Assembly: GCA_045545455.1 (NCBI GenBank)
Contig: JAZQAY010000087.1
Location: 1 to 61,050, forward strand
DNA: 61,050 nt
Direction of reading: 5' to 3'
Source of the DNA: RUG754 sp045545455
GTDB lineage: Bacteria > Bacillota > Clostridia > Peptostreptococcales > Anaerovoracaceae
The notes under the pieces are model-generated. The model did no database searches. It had not been told where the DNA came from and worked only from the letters and a program-made list of their open reading frames with translations. Position 1 is the first letter of the stretch, and each line of letters starts with the position of its first letter. Made by a program: the position numbers and the translations under genes. Below are positions 7,873-15,644 of this stretch, piece after piece.

Positions 7873-8577
7873 TCACTCCTCCAGTTCCAGGAAGACTTCC
7901 TCCAGGGATTCGTCTCCCTTTACTTCCTCCATGGTACCGGAGCGGATCAGACGGCCGTCCTTGATGATGGCCACCTTATCGCAAAGTTTTTCAGCCACTT
8001 CCAGCACGTGGGTGGAGAAGAAGATGGCAGCGCCGTTATCGCACATCTCTCTCATGATCTGTTTAAGGATGAAGGCTGCCTTCGGGTCCAGTCCCACAAA
8101 GGGCTCGTCCATGAGGATCAGCTTGGGATCGTGGATGAGAGCGCCTATCACCGCGAGCTTCTGCTTCATGCCGTGCGAATAGGATCCGATGGCCTTGTCC
8201 AGATCGCCGATCAGGCTGAACTCATTGGCGTAGAAGCGGGCCTTTTTCTCAAGTTCTTCTGTGGGCACTCCGAAGATCCCGCCGATAAAGTTCAGGTACT
8301 GGGTACCGCTCATGTAATCGTAAAGATCCGGATTGTCAGGGATGTATGCGATCTTTCTTTTGCAGCCCATGGGGTCGGCCTTGATGGAGGTGCCGTCGAT
8401 GTAGATCTCACCTTCGTCGAAAGGCAGGATCCCTACCACTGACTTGAGGGTCGTGGTCTTGCCGGCACCGTTATGGCCGATGAAGCCGTAGATCTCGCCG
8501 GGGGCGATCTCCAGACTCAGGTCATTCACCGCCTTATAGTCTCCGTAAATCTTTGTAAGGTGTTCTATCTTAAGCAT
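7873..8577 (-). CDS. ABC transporter ATP-binding protein
   Basis: 234 aa, complete. Walker A GHNGAGKTT (34-42), signature SHGMKQKL (134-141, a GMKQ variant usual for ABC-2 exporters), Walker B LILMDEP (153-159) and H-loop His190. Energises the permease encoded next. First gene of the apparent ABC-TlpA-CXXC-polyferredoxin operon; the 71 bp before it show no terminator, so read-through from the XRE/membrane pair is possible. Confidence 0.93.
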   Translation of the reverse strand: MLKIEHLTKIYGDYKAVNDLSLEIAPGEIYGFIGHNGAGKTTTLKSVVGILPFDEGEIYIDGTSIKADPMGCKRKIAYIPDNPDLYDYMSGTQYLNFIGGIFGVPTEELEKKARFYANEFSLIGDLDKAIGSYSHGMKQKLAVIGALIHDPKLILMDEPFVGLDPKAAFILKQIMREMCDNGAAIFFSTHVLEVAEKLCDKVAIIKDGRLIRSGTMEEVKGDESLEEVFLELEE

Positions 8578-8648
8578 GATTATCTCCTTTTGATTATTTG
8601 CTGCACTTGTGTTACGCGTTTATTCTAAGGTTTCCACAAGGTGGAATG

Positions 8649-9062
8649 TCAATACTTTTTTCTCACGATCATGTAGGAGATCCAGTAGAGCAGGAGCATG
8701 ATGCAGACGCCGCTTGAAGCCATCATCATGAGTTCATACTTATCTGCGACCGCCAACACGATGGTTGCGACGGCTGCGATCAGAACGAACATATAGCCCG
8801 CCCAACTCCAGGCTTTCATCCTGAGGTAACGGTTACGTTCATCGTGAGCCTCGACTTCATAGTTCTCCCTGTACTCAGGATCCTTCTCCAGCCGGATCCC
8901 CCTGTAGAGCCTTACAATGCCTACGGCGATCAAGGCGCCGCCCATGCCGGGCAGGATCTGCGCTATGGTGCTGTCCCCCAGGTCCGCGATCTGGCTTGCG
9001 ATAAACAGCGCGACGCCAAGCACTATATACAATATTGCCAGCGGCAAATACCTGTTCTTCAT
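8649..9062 (-). CDS. Small four-helix membrane protein, partner of XRE regulator
   Basis: 137 aa. Two hydrophobic segments (about 8-28 and 37-50), a charged cytosolic stretch with EAHDERNRYLR (72-82), then two more helices (about 88-107 and 111-131). Its ATG overlaps the regulator stop by 4 nt (ATGA), so translation is coupled. Small DUF2178-like membrane proteins often pair with XRE regulators of the next gene's type; function unknown. Confidence 0.7.
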   Translation of the reverse strand: MKNRYLPLAILYIVLGVALFIASQIADLGDSTIAQILPGMGGALIAVGIVRLYRGIRLEKDPEYRENYEVEAHDERNRYLRMKAWSWAGYMFVLIAAVATIVLAVADKYELMMMASSGVCIMLLLYWISYMIVRKKY

Positions 9063-9262
9063 CTCTCATCCTCCTCAAACAAAAATACTTCCTCTATGCT
9101 CATACCGAACATTTTCGCTATCTTGTGCGCCAGAAGGATGGACGGGTCATAGCGCCCATTCTCGAGGGAGCTGATGGTCTGCCTTGAGACTCCCAAAGCC
9201 TTCGCCAGCTCATCCTGCTTGATCCCCCGCTCCTGGCGGATCTCTACTATCTTATTCTTCAT
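9059..9262 (-). CDS. XRE-family transcriptional regulator
   Basis: 67 aa, essentially only a helix-turn-helix: IRQERGIKQDELAKALGVSR then QTISSLENGRYDPS. Single-domain regulators of this size usually repress their own operon. Repeats of GTAAAG flank the promoter of this gene (9294-9357), which supports autoregulation. Confidence 0.9.
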   Translation of the reverse strand: MKNKIVEIRQERGIKQDELAKALGVSRQTISSLENGRYDPSILLAHKIAKMFGMSIEEVFLFEEDER

Positions 9263-9293
9263 ATATGCTCCTTTTCACGTTGGACGCAATTTG

Positions 9294-9357
9294 ATGTAAA
9301 GCTTCCTTTACATGTATAGTAGCACGGGGGCGATCCTATGTCAAGCACGCTTTACAT
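9294..9357 (-). promoter_or_regulatory. Promoter and operators of the XRE operon
   Basis: On the minus strand TTGACA (9339-9344), 17-bp spacer, TACTAT (9316-9321). Immediately downstream is the dyad ATGTAAAG-cttc-CTTTACAT (9294-9313). A third half-site GCTTTACAT (9349-9357) abuts the -35 box. Operators bracketing both promoter boxes fit repression by the encoded XRE protein. Confidence 0.78.
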
Positions 9358-9400
9358 CATTTTTCAAAAAATTTTCGTCGGGCTTGCTCAGGTCCAACCA

Positions 9401-9429
9401 AATAAAAAGGATCCGTGAACGGATCCTTT
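9401..9429 (-). terminator. Terminator of the Nudix/methyltransferase gene
   Basis: Perfect 10-bp stem AAAGGATCCG/CGGATCCTTT (9406-9415 with 9420-9429), followed on the minus strand by TTTATT. Confidence 0.88.
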
Positions 9430-9445
9430 CCTAATTACATATATA

Positions 9446-10252
9446 CTAAAATATGACGCGATCATTTCTCACTTCCACGCCCTCCTCCCGGAGCAGCCTC
9501 AGCTGCTCCTCGGGTCCGCCGAAGCCGAAGTTGGCTGCCGGCCGCCCGGAGGCGTTCACTACGCGGTGGCAGGGTATCACACCCTCGTATGGGTTGTCAT
9601 GCAGGGCATTTCCCACAGCCCGGGCGGCCCCCGGGTGCCCCGCCATCACGGCGATCTCCCCATAAGTGGACACAGCCCCGCGGGGCACCCTCGCCGTCTC
9701 TTCGTAGACACGTTCTTTGAAGGACTCGCCTCCCACGTGGCTTTCCACGAGATCATCCCCGTGGTACTCCAGCCGCATGAAGAAAAACGGCTCGTCCTCC
9801 GCAACCATCTTCAGAAATAACCGGTCGCCTTCCCAGAGGTTCAGGTCCATGATCTCATCCTTTGGGATCCATTTAAGGTCTCCCTCGGCGCCCGAAAGCA
9901 CCTCGCCTGTCTCAAGCGCCCGAAGTACGCGGCGCCCGCGCTCAGCGTCCTCTTCAGACACTCCCGCACCGCTCACCACCTCAAAATCATCCGCCGTGAA
10001 CAGGAACATCCTCTCATGCTCCCACTCGTCCGAGTTAAAGGCGATGATGGCCCGCGTGGTCCAGGACTTCAGCCGAAGCCCGGTCTCCTCTCTCACCTCG
10101 CGCAAAAGACACTCCGGCACGGTCTCCAGCGGCTCACGCTTGCCGCCGACTCCGATCCACTTGCCCTTGTTGCAGTCGACCTTCTTTTTATTACGGAGAA
10201 GCATCAGGTACTTCCCGTTTTTTTCAATATAGCAAAGCGTACTGTCTATCAT
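9446..10252 (-). CDS. Fused Nudix hydrolase and alkylguanine-DNA methyltransferase-like protein
   Basis: 268 aa from the ATG at 10252 (MIDSTLCYIE). Residues 1-150 are a MutT-like Nudix hydrolase with a complete box, G37-x5-E43-x7-REVREETGL (51-59). Residues 175-268 are the DNA-binding/active-site domain of O6-methylguanine-DNA methyltransferase, with PCHRV (acceptor Cys228) and the helix AARAVGNAL. The N-terminal RNase-H-like methyltransferase domain is absent, as in short Ada-C or ATL-like proteins, but the reactive Cys is kept. One protein may thus clean oxidised nucleotides and repair or sense alkylated guanine. No Shine-Dalgarno is seen before this ATG; a TTG 36 nt upstream is also in frame. 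Confidence 0.85.
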   Translation of the reverse strand: MIDSTLCYIEKNGKYLMLLRNKKKVDCNKGKWIGVGGKREPLETVPECLLREVREETGLRLKSWTTRAIIAFNSDEWEHERMFLFTADDFEVVSGAGVSEEDAERGRRVLRALETGEVLSGAEGDLKWIPKDEIMDLNLWEGDRLFLKMVAEDEPFFFMRLEYHGDDLVESHVGGESFKERVYEETARVPRGAVSTYGEIAVMAGHPGAARAVGNALHDNPYEGVIPCHRVVNASGRPAANFGFGGPEEQLRLLREEGVEVRNDRVIF

Positions 10253-10312
10253 TTTTTTATTTGCACAGCGCCAGGCCACAACCGGCAAGACTAAGCGTAC
10301 TGTCTATCATTT
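10235..10312 (-). repeat. Duplicated start region: two 20-bp direct repeats 58 bp apart
   Basis: The 20-mer AAGCGTACTGTCTATCATTT occurs at 10235-10254 and 10293-10312. Each copy contains, on the minus strand, the start ATGATAGACAGTACGCTT. The downstream copy starts the Nudix fusion gene; the upstream copy starts a 17-codon reading frame (10257-10310) that stops 4 nt before the real ATG. Confidence 0.85.
10257..10310 (-). other. 17-codon upstream ORF of the Nudix fusion gene
   Basis: Reads MIDSTLSLAGCGLALCK then TAA, 4 nt before the start of the fusion gene. The first six residues equal those of the downstream protein because the start region is duplicated. Neither start has a good Shine-Dalgarno. 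Could permit translational coupling, or be a harmless scar. Confidence 0.35.
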
Positions 10313-10345
10313 CCAAATCATCCGGCGCAAAACATCCGCTCCGCA

Positions 10346-10738
10346 CTATTTCTCCAGCTTCCCGTAGCACTTTCCCATAAAGCGCTCGATGTCGATCACC
10401 GCTCTCTGATGGTGCCCCTTTCCGATAGGTCCCACTTCATCAAAGGCCTCCATATCGAAATCCACGATCTTACCGTTCGCGGAAATATCCGTGACAGTCA
10501 CGCGCACCGTGACCTCCATGCCTACAGGTGTAGGCGCGGTATGTTCAGCGCTCACTGAAATACCCACGGAGCTTTTTCCCTCAGGAAGCTCACGCGCCAT
10601 GTATTCAAGCCCCGCGTTCTCCATCTGCGCTACCAGGAAAGGTGTGCCGAACACCCTGAGCGCTCCGGATCCGCCTGCAGCCGCTGTTATCTCATCAGTT
10701 ACGACTCTCTTTATTTCGTTAGTATCTCCGATCTTCAT
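10346..10738 (-). CDS. Hotdog thioesterase, FlK-like
   Basis: 130 aa, single hotdog domain. Thr32, Glu40 and His66 have the same spacing (8 and 26 residues) as the Thr42/Glu50/His76 triad of fluoroacetyl-CoA thioesterase FlK. The central segment ENAGLEYMARELPEGKSSVG is typical of the wider family in gut Firmicutes. Cleaves an acyl-CoA thioester; the natural substrate here is unlikely to be fluoroacetyl-CoA. Confidence 0.82.
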   Translation of the reverse strand: MKIGDTNEIKRVVTDEITAAAGGSGALRVFGTPFLVAQMENAGLEYMARELPEGKSSVGISVSAEHTAPTPVGMEVTVRVTVTDISANGKIVDFDMEAFDEVGPIGKGHHQRAVIDIERFMGKCYGKLEK

Positions 10739-10859
10739 ATGTCCCTCCGTTTGTTTTGGTGCTTAAATCTTACCATTCTGCGCAAAAAATGTCCACCACA
10801 TCTTCCTTCCTATAAATCCGCACCCCGCGCATCTATATCCCCTCCTCTCCAAAAACCCC

Positions 10860-10886
10860 AAAGGGCCGGCTTGCTGCCGGCCCTTT
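10860..10886 (-). terminator. Terminator of the 969-aa surface protein gene
   Basis: Perfect 11-bp stem AAAGGGCCGGC/GCCGGCCCTTT (10860-10870 with 10876-10886) followed on the minus strand by GGGGTTTTTGG. Confidence 0.85.
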
Positions 10887-10959
10887 GAGTGAAAGGAGGG
10901 AAAAAAGTATTTATTCTAAGTTATTAGTAGGTTCTTTATTATGTTTGGTTTATTTGTTT

Positions 10960-13869
10960 TTATGCTTCCTCAGCGTTTCTCTCGGTCTTCTTGGAGAGGA
11001 TAGCCAGGAGTGCGGTTACTGCAAGGAGTACTGCCATGAGGGCTGTCCATCTGTCTGCCAGTACCATGGGCTGGCTCAGGTCCTCTGTGAGGATGAAGAT
11101 CACGATGGAAGCGATCGCGGGGATGAGGCTGAGGATTCTCAGGAGACCTTTGCGTTTGATCTCTTTGTTCTCTTCGCCGCCTTCAGCTGCGTCTGCTGCT
11201 GCTTCAAATCTATGGTCTCTTCCGGTAAGTCCGAGTACCAGGAGTACCAGGCTGAGTACTGCGGAGAGTACTGCTGCCATGAGGTTCAGGATCGCCCATG
11301 CGCCTGTTCCTGCTGCTGTAGGTACAGCTTCTTCAGTGATCTCTTCTTCGATGCTTGCTGCGTTTGCTGTATTTACTGTGTCTGCGGGAGCTGCCTTAGG
11401 TGCAGTTGCTGCTTCGATGCTCTGAGGTGCTGCGGGTCTGGTTGTTACTGCAGGTGCGATCTCGTCATCGTCGTCATCTTCTGCATGTCTGTCGGAAGCG
11501 GGCTGGCTGTCTGCTTTGTCTTCCTTCGCAGGGGCCTTGTCAGCGGGCTTCTCTTCAGGCTCTCCGGAAACAGGTGCTTCCTCATTTATTTCTTCTTCAT
11601 GAACTTCGGTTTCTGCTATTACTTCTTCGTCCTGAGGTTCCTGCTGAGGTTCTTCTATCGTTGCAGGAGCTTCCTCTTCGGGTTCCTCGATAGCGGGTTC
11701 CTCGATCACGGGCTCTTCGATAGCGGGCTCTTCGATCACGGGCTCTTCGATCACGGGTTCTTCGATCACGGGTTCTTCGATAACAGGTTCCTCGATCACG
11801 GGCTCTTCGATAACGGGCTCTTCGATCACGGGTTCTTCGATCACGGGTTCTTCGATAACAGGTTCCTCGATCACGGGCTCTTCAATCACGGGCTCTTCGA
11901 TAACAGGTGCTGCCAGGATCTCAAGTGTTCCTGCCTCAAGAGTGATGTTGTATTTGCTTGTTACGTCTTCGTCTCCTCTGAAGATCTTGTACTCTGCTAC
12001 GATGTTGTTTCCTTCTTCAGTGTCTTCCTCGTTCATTACTTTGCCGGCTGCGATGGCGATGAGCTCGTCTCCTTCATAGAGGCTTCCGCTTGTGAGGGTT
12101 ACTTCTGAGTTGGAATGCTCTTCTCCATCGAAGGTCCAGCTGTCAGATGCTGCTGTGAGTGTGATGGAAGGTCTGAATGTCAGATTGATCACTGTGGTGC
12201 ATGTTTCTGCGATTGTGTTTACTGCGATATCGTATGAGTTTCCTAAAACGGTCAGTTCTTCTGCGGTGTAATCAGTTTTGCTGTTGTCTGCGTTGTATGC
12301 GTTCAGTCCGCTGAAGGTGTATGTCCAGTCGTTTTCTTCGCTTAATGTTTCTGTAAGTTCTGTTTCTTCTCCGTTTTCGATGAGGACTGTTTCAATGGAC
12401 TCTGCTCTTAAGCTGTCTTCTCTGTCCTGATCGTCCCAGATGATCTTTACTGTATGGTTGGTGGTGAATCCCGCGTATACTGTGTGTACTGCGGGTGCGA
12501 TAACTTCTTCCTCGATTCCGGTAAGTGCGGGGGCGCTGTATACTGCGTCTTCACTGATAAGGTTTCCTTCTTCATCGAACCAGCCTGCGAACTGTGTGTT
12601 CTCATCCTGGTTAAGAGGTGCGTATCCGTATATATCGATTCCTTCAAAGCTCTCTGCGCTCTTTACTGTTCTTCCGAGTACGCTGTAGTTTACTGTTACT
12701 GAAGGCTGCCAGATGGCGAATACGTTTACTGTTCTTACTTCGCCGGATCTGAACATGTCGTTTGTGTACTTATCCTTTTCGCCAGCTGCAAAATACTGAT
12801 CTTTGTCTTCGTTGTACCAGTTGATGAATCTGTAGTGAGCTTTAGGTGTTCCTACGGAAGGATCCTTGAAGGTCTTTGTGTAGGATGTTGCTGATCCGTT
12901 TGCGTTGTTCCAGGAGCCGGAGCCGGTGGAAACTCTGTCGATCATGTTGTAGTACATTACCCAGTTCTCTTCGATGCTGTATACCGGTGAGATGTAGATG
13001 TCTGCTTCCTTGAAGATCTCTGTGGTTCCGTCTGTGAAGGTTACTGTTACGCTCTCACCTTTGGTGTTTGCGATTCTCTGGATGGTTCTGAAACCGTCAA
13101 GGCTGTCGCCTCTTACGATCCCGGATGACGGTGTTGCGAGAACGAATCCCTGGAGGAACTTGGCCTTGAAGCCCTGGCCGCTGGCGGAGGCAGTTGCTCC
13201 TCCTACGTAGCTGTAGGTTCCATTGTGGCTGATAGCTTTGCTTCCGTTCTTTGAGATAGTGAATGTGTATTCCCAGGGAACTGCCTTGCCGTCAACGGAG
13301 CTTTCGGGTCTTGTCCTGTTTATATAAAGGATGTTAGTGATGTGCACTGTGAGTTTGCCGTCTGCCATGTCTATGAGAGCGGGTGCTGCGGGAGCTTCCT
13401 GTGCGGGCTCTTCTGCTGCTTCCTGAACGGCTTCTTTCTCGGTTTCTGCCTTAACAGCTTCTTCCTTATTTTCTGGAGCTGCGGCTTCTTCTTTTACTTC
13501 TTCCTGAACTTCTGTCTTGACTTCAGCCTGAGCTTCTGCCTTGACTTCTTCTGCCTTTACTTCTTCCTTGATCTCTTCTTTAACTTCCTGCTCGGGAGCT
13601 TCTGCTTTCTCAGCGAGTTCTTTGACTTCTTCCTGCTGAGGTGCGATCTGTACTTCTCCCAAGAGTACGGGAGCTTCATTTACAAGTGCTTCTTCTTTGA
13701 TTCCTTCTTCCTGAAGGATCTCGTTCTGTGCGATAGCGGTCTCTTCTGTGTCGGCCCAGGCGCTTGCAACTGTGAGACAGTTGAACTGCATGATCATCAT
13801 GAAAGCCAGTGCCATTACCAGGGCCTTTCTGCCCAGGCTGTTCTTTTTGTTCATTCTGTTCGTCTTCAT
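10960..13869 (-). CDS. Surface protein with VIEEP stalk and multi-pass C-terminal membrane module
   Basis: 969 aa from the ATG at 13869, chosen for its GGAGGAGG Shine-Dalgarno (an in-frame start 33 nt earlier lacks one). Signal peptide about 1-40, then a Glu/Ala/Lys-rich stretch to about 165. Next come a beta-rich region with an InlB-type repeat (ending near GWFDEEGN) and an MBG/YDG-like domain ending in LEAGTLEI. Then follow about fifteen VIEEP/AIEEP pentapeptides. The C terminus has no sortase motif: GAWAILNLMAAV begins one hydrophobic segment, a charged loop follows, then RILSLIPAIASIV and a last helix before a KK tail. The same module ends the 3056-aa protein. Probably an adhesin or cell-envelope protein; ligand unknown. 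Confidence 0.8.
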   Translation of the reverse strand: MKTNRMNKKNSLGRKALVMALAFMMIMQFNCLTVASAWADTEETAIAQNEILQEEGIKEEALVNEAPVLLGEVQIAPQQEEVKELAEKAEAPEQEVKEEIKEEVKAEEVKAEAQAEVKTEVQEEVKEEAAAPENKEEAVKAETEKEAVQEAAEEPAQEAPAAPALIDMADGKLTVHITNILYINRTRPESSVDGKAVPWEYTFTISKNGSKAISHNGTYSYVGGATASASGQGFKAKFLQGFVLATPSSGIVRGDSLDGFRTIQRIANTKGESVTVTFTDGTTEIFKEADIYISPVYSIEENWVMYYNMIDRVSTGSGSWNNANGSATSYTKTFKDPSVGTPKAHYRFINWYNEDKDQYFAAGEKDKYTNDMFRSGEVRTVNVFAIWQPSVTVNYSVLGRTVKSAESFEGIDIYGYAPLNQDENTQFAGWFDEEGNLISEDAVYSAPALTGIEEEVIAPAVHTVYAGFTTNHTVKIIWDDQDREDSLRAESIETVLIENGEETELTETLSEENDWTYTFSGLNAYNADNSKTDYTAEELTVLGNSYDIAVNTIAETCTTVINLTFRPSITLTAASDSWTFDGEEHSNSEVTLTSGSLYEGDELIAIAAGKVMNEEDTEEGNNIVAEYKIFRGDEDVTSKYNITLEAGTLEILAAPVIEEPVIEEPVIEEPVIEEPVIEEPVIEEPVIEEPVIEEPVIEEPVIEEPVIEEPVIEEPAIEEPVIEEPAIEEPEEEAPATIEEPQQEPQDEEVIAETEVHEEEINEEAPVSGEPEEKPADKAPAKEDKADSQPASDRHAEDDDDDEIAPAVTTRPAAPQSIEAATAPKAAPADTVNTANAASIEEEITEEAVPTAAGTGAWAILNLMAAVLSAVLSLVLLVLGLTGRDHRFEAAADAAEGGEENKEIKRKGLLRILSLIPAIASIVIFILTEDLSQPMVLADRWTALMAVLLAVTALLAILSKKTERNAEEA
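11690..11914 (-). repeat. 15-bp tandem repeats encoding VIEEP/AIEEP
   Basis: About fifteen nearly identical 15-bp units encode a Glu/Pro-rich stalk in the surface protein. Each unit varies mainly at wobble positions. Slippage here would change stalk length without a frameshift. Confidence 0.9.
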
Positions 13870-13937
13870 TTTTTCCTCCTCCGGCCGACGGCCGCTTAAC
13901 ACTTTAGTTTGTGGTGTTTGTTCCTTTTTACAATCTC

Positions 13938-13972
13938 ATTATATGGGTCAAAGCGTCACGGCTTCCGTCACG
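13938..13972 (-). promoter_or_regulatory. Promoter with CGTCACG direct-repeat box, surface protein gene
   Basis: -10 TATAAT (13938-13943 on the minus strand) has no fitting -35. Instead two copies of CGTCACG (13954-13960 and 13966-13972, 12-bp period) cover that zone. The promoter of the 3056-aa gene has the same box at the same distance (37502-37534), suggesting a shared activator. Confidence 0.6.
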
Positions 13973-14120
13973 ATCTAAAGTAATTGAGGGAAAATCTGAC
14001 TTTTTTTAAATATTTTTTATATTATTCTTCACGGCATCCGGGACGGACTGAAGTTAGCCTTTAATGTAATGGCAATAAACAAAATAATCCAGGACAGGAT
14101 ATTGAATGCTGTCGGAACAT

Positions 14121-14149
14121 AAAAAGAGACCGGTAGTTTCCGGTCCCTT
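14121..14149 (-). terminator. Terminator of the SipW operon
   Basis: GACCGG-tagttt-CCGGTC (14128-14133 with 14140-14145) followed on the minus strand by TCTTTTT, 20 bp after the sipW stop. Confidence 0.8.
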
Positions 14150-14167
14150 TGGTGTTATATTACTTTT

Positions 14168-14695
14168 TTATTCCTTTAATTTCCCTGACAAAAAATTCAG
14201 TATCACGCCTGCTGCCAGGATCATGAGAAGATATATCTTCCCCATTCCGGTTGTCAGGCCTGCCATGATCCCGCCGATCACCGGATAGTGTTTCTCTACC
14301 CTTCCCAGCAGATTGCTGTAGGGCACGGGGTTCATGTCGTTCTGCTCGTTGGCGTCGCCCTTGGTGATGAATTCGCCCCTTTCAGCGTCGTTCTCCACCA
14401 CACGGTGTGTCACTACCGCATCTCCTCCGGAAGCGCTGTAAAAGGCGATCACGTCCCCCTGAGCGATATCTGAAGGCTCAGTATCCTTAACAAGCACCAG
14501 ACTTCCAACCGGTATCTCTGACTCCATACTGCCGCTCACCACGTCATAGGTCTGATAGCCCATGATCTTCGGTACCGCGAGCGGTATCATGCACACTATC
14601 ACCGCGATGATTATCAACGTCCCCAATATGCCCAAAAGAGCGGAAAATATATTTCCGCTCTTTCTTTCTTTTTTAGAATCAACTTTTGAGTTCAC
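14168..14695 (-). CDS. sipW: SipW-type signal peptidase I
   Basis: 175 aa with an N-terminal helix (about 20-40) and a C-terminal one (about 150-170). Active site SGSM has Ser56; the general base is His97 in VVTHRVV rather than the lysine of ordinary bacterial signal peptidase I, which marks the ER/SipW type, and KGDAN carries the conserved Asp. SipW-type peptidases cleave the special signal peptides of TasA/camelysin-like proteins; two such proteins lie upstream in this operon. Last gene of the unit, one base after its neighbour. Confidence 0.93.
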   Translation of the reverse strand: MNSKVDSKKERKSGNIFSALLGILGTLIIIAVIVCMIPLAVPKIMGYQTYDVVSGSMESEIPVGSLVLVKDTEPSDIAQGDVIAFYSASGGDAVVTHRVVENDAERGEFITKGDANEQNDMNPVPYSNLLGRVEKHYPVIGGIMAGLTTGMGKIYLLMILAAGVILNFLSGKLKE

Positions 14696-15631
14696 TTATT
14701 TGACCTCTTTGTCATCATCTTTTTTTCTTCTGGTTACTGCAAAGATACCTGCTCCGATGGCTGCAACTACTGCTGCGATGATACCGCCTGTTACAACGCC
14801 TTTAGGGGTTGCGTTATCGTCGATATCGGTCTGTTCGCCTTCTTCGCCTTCGCCGTCTTCACCTTCACCCTCTTCTCCCGGGGTGTCTGATGTAGGTGTG
14901 TCATCGTCGTCAAGGTCGATGATCTCTGCGGGCTGGGTGGAAGGTGTGGTTCCTTCATCGATGGCCGTTCCTTCTCCGCCTGCAGCAGCACCTTCACCAC
15001 CTGTGGTTCCTTCTGCAGTTCCTGCACCGCCGCCTGCTGCTGCGCCTTCTCCTCCGGCAGCAGCTCCGCCTCCGGCAGTTCCGCCTTCACCGGGAACGAT
15101 CGTTGTCTCCTCTATAGGAGTCTCAACGCTGTAGGTGAATGTGAACACGTTCTGAGTTTCGTCTGCATCCAGTGTCTTTGTCAGGTTGTATGCCTGAGGC
15201 TGATAGCCTTCTACGTATACGTATGCTACTACCGGCTTGTCACCGACGTTTCCGTAGAACTCTTTGGATGCGGCGAGTGTCGCGCCTGATGCATCTACGA
15301 AGTTAACGGTGTACTTAACCTGATCTCCCTTGATACCGAAGGTTGCTACGAAATCAACGTCTTCAGTGATATCCTGTGCTCCTTCAAGCACTCCTTCCTG
15401 ACCGGCTCTGTGCCAGCCTTTGAAGTAGTACTTGCTGTCTGTTACGTTTACGCTGTAGTCGTTGGGGTTCCACTGTCCGCCGGATGCGATCGTTGCAGGT
15501 GTCGTTCCTGTTACTTCGCCGTACAGTCCGCCGTCAACGGTGACCTCATAGTCATACGCGAATCCCGGTACTGTCATGATGAGCATCAGAGCCAGGACTG
15601 CAATGAATGTAAGTAATGCTTTTCTTTTCAT
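14696..15631 (-). CDS. Surface protein with MucBP-like domain and Gly/Ala stalk
   Basis: 311 aa. Signal peptide ends near PGFAYDYEV; two beta-grasp-like segments follow (about 25-105, then VKYTVNFVDASGATL to about 170, MucBP-like). A Gly/Ala/Glu-rich low-complexity stalk (about 180-240) and an acidic stretch come next. The C-terminal helix is flanked by ATPKG and RRKKDDD, the layout of a wall or membrane anchor but without LPXTG. Probably an accessory or anchoring subunit of the structure made by this operon; function inferred from context. Confidence 0.72.
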   Translation of the reverse strand: MKRKALLTFIAVLALMLIMTVPGFAYDYEVTVDGGLYGEVTGTTPATIASGGQWNPNDYSVNVTDSKYYFKGWHRAGQEGVLEGAQDITEDVDFVATFGIKGDQVKYTVNFVDASGATLAASKEFYGNVGDKPVVAYVYVEGYQPQAYNLTKTLDADETQNVFTFTYSVETPIEETTIVPGEGGTAGGGAAAGGEGAAAGGGAGTAEGTTGGEGAAAGGEGTAIDEGTTPSTQPAEIIDLDDDDTPTSDTPGEEGEGEDGEGEEGEQTDIDDNATPKGVVTGGIIAAVVAAIGAGIFAVTRRKKDDDKEVK

Positions 15632-15644
15632 TTCATTCCCCTCC

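Noticed and set aside
11690..11914. Possible CRISPR array
   Set aside because: The 15-bp units are contiguous, in frame and without spacers; they encode VIEEP.
10885..12108. 407-codon plus-strand ORF rich in HGLFD repeats
   Set aside because: It is the antisense of the VIEEP-coding repeats; the minus frame has signal peptide, ribosome site and terminator.
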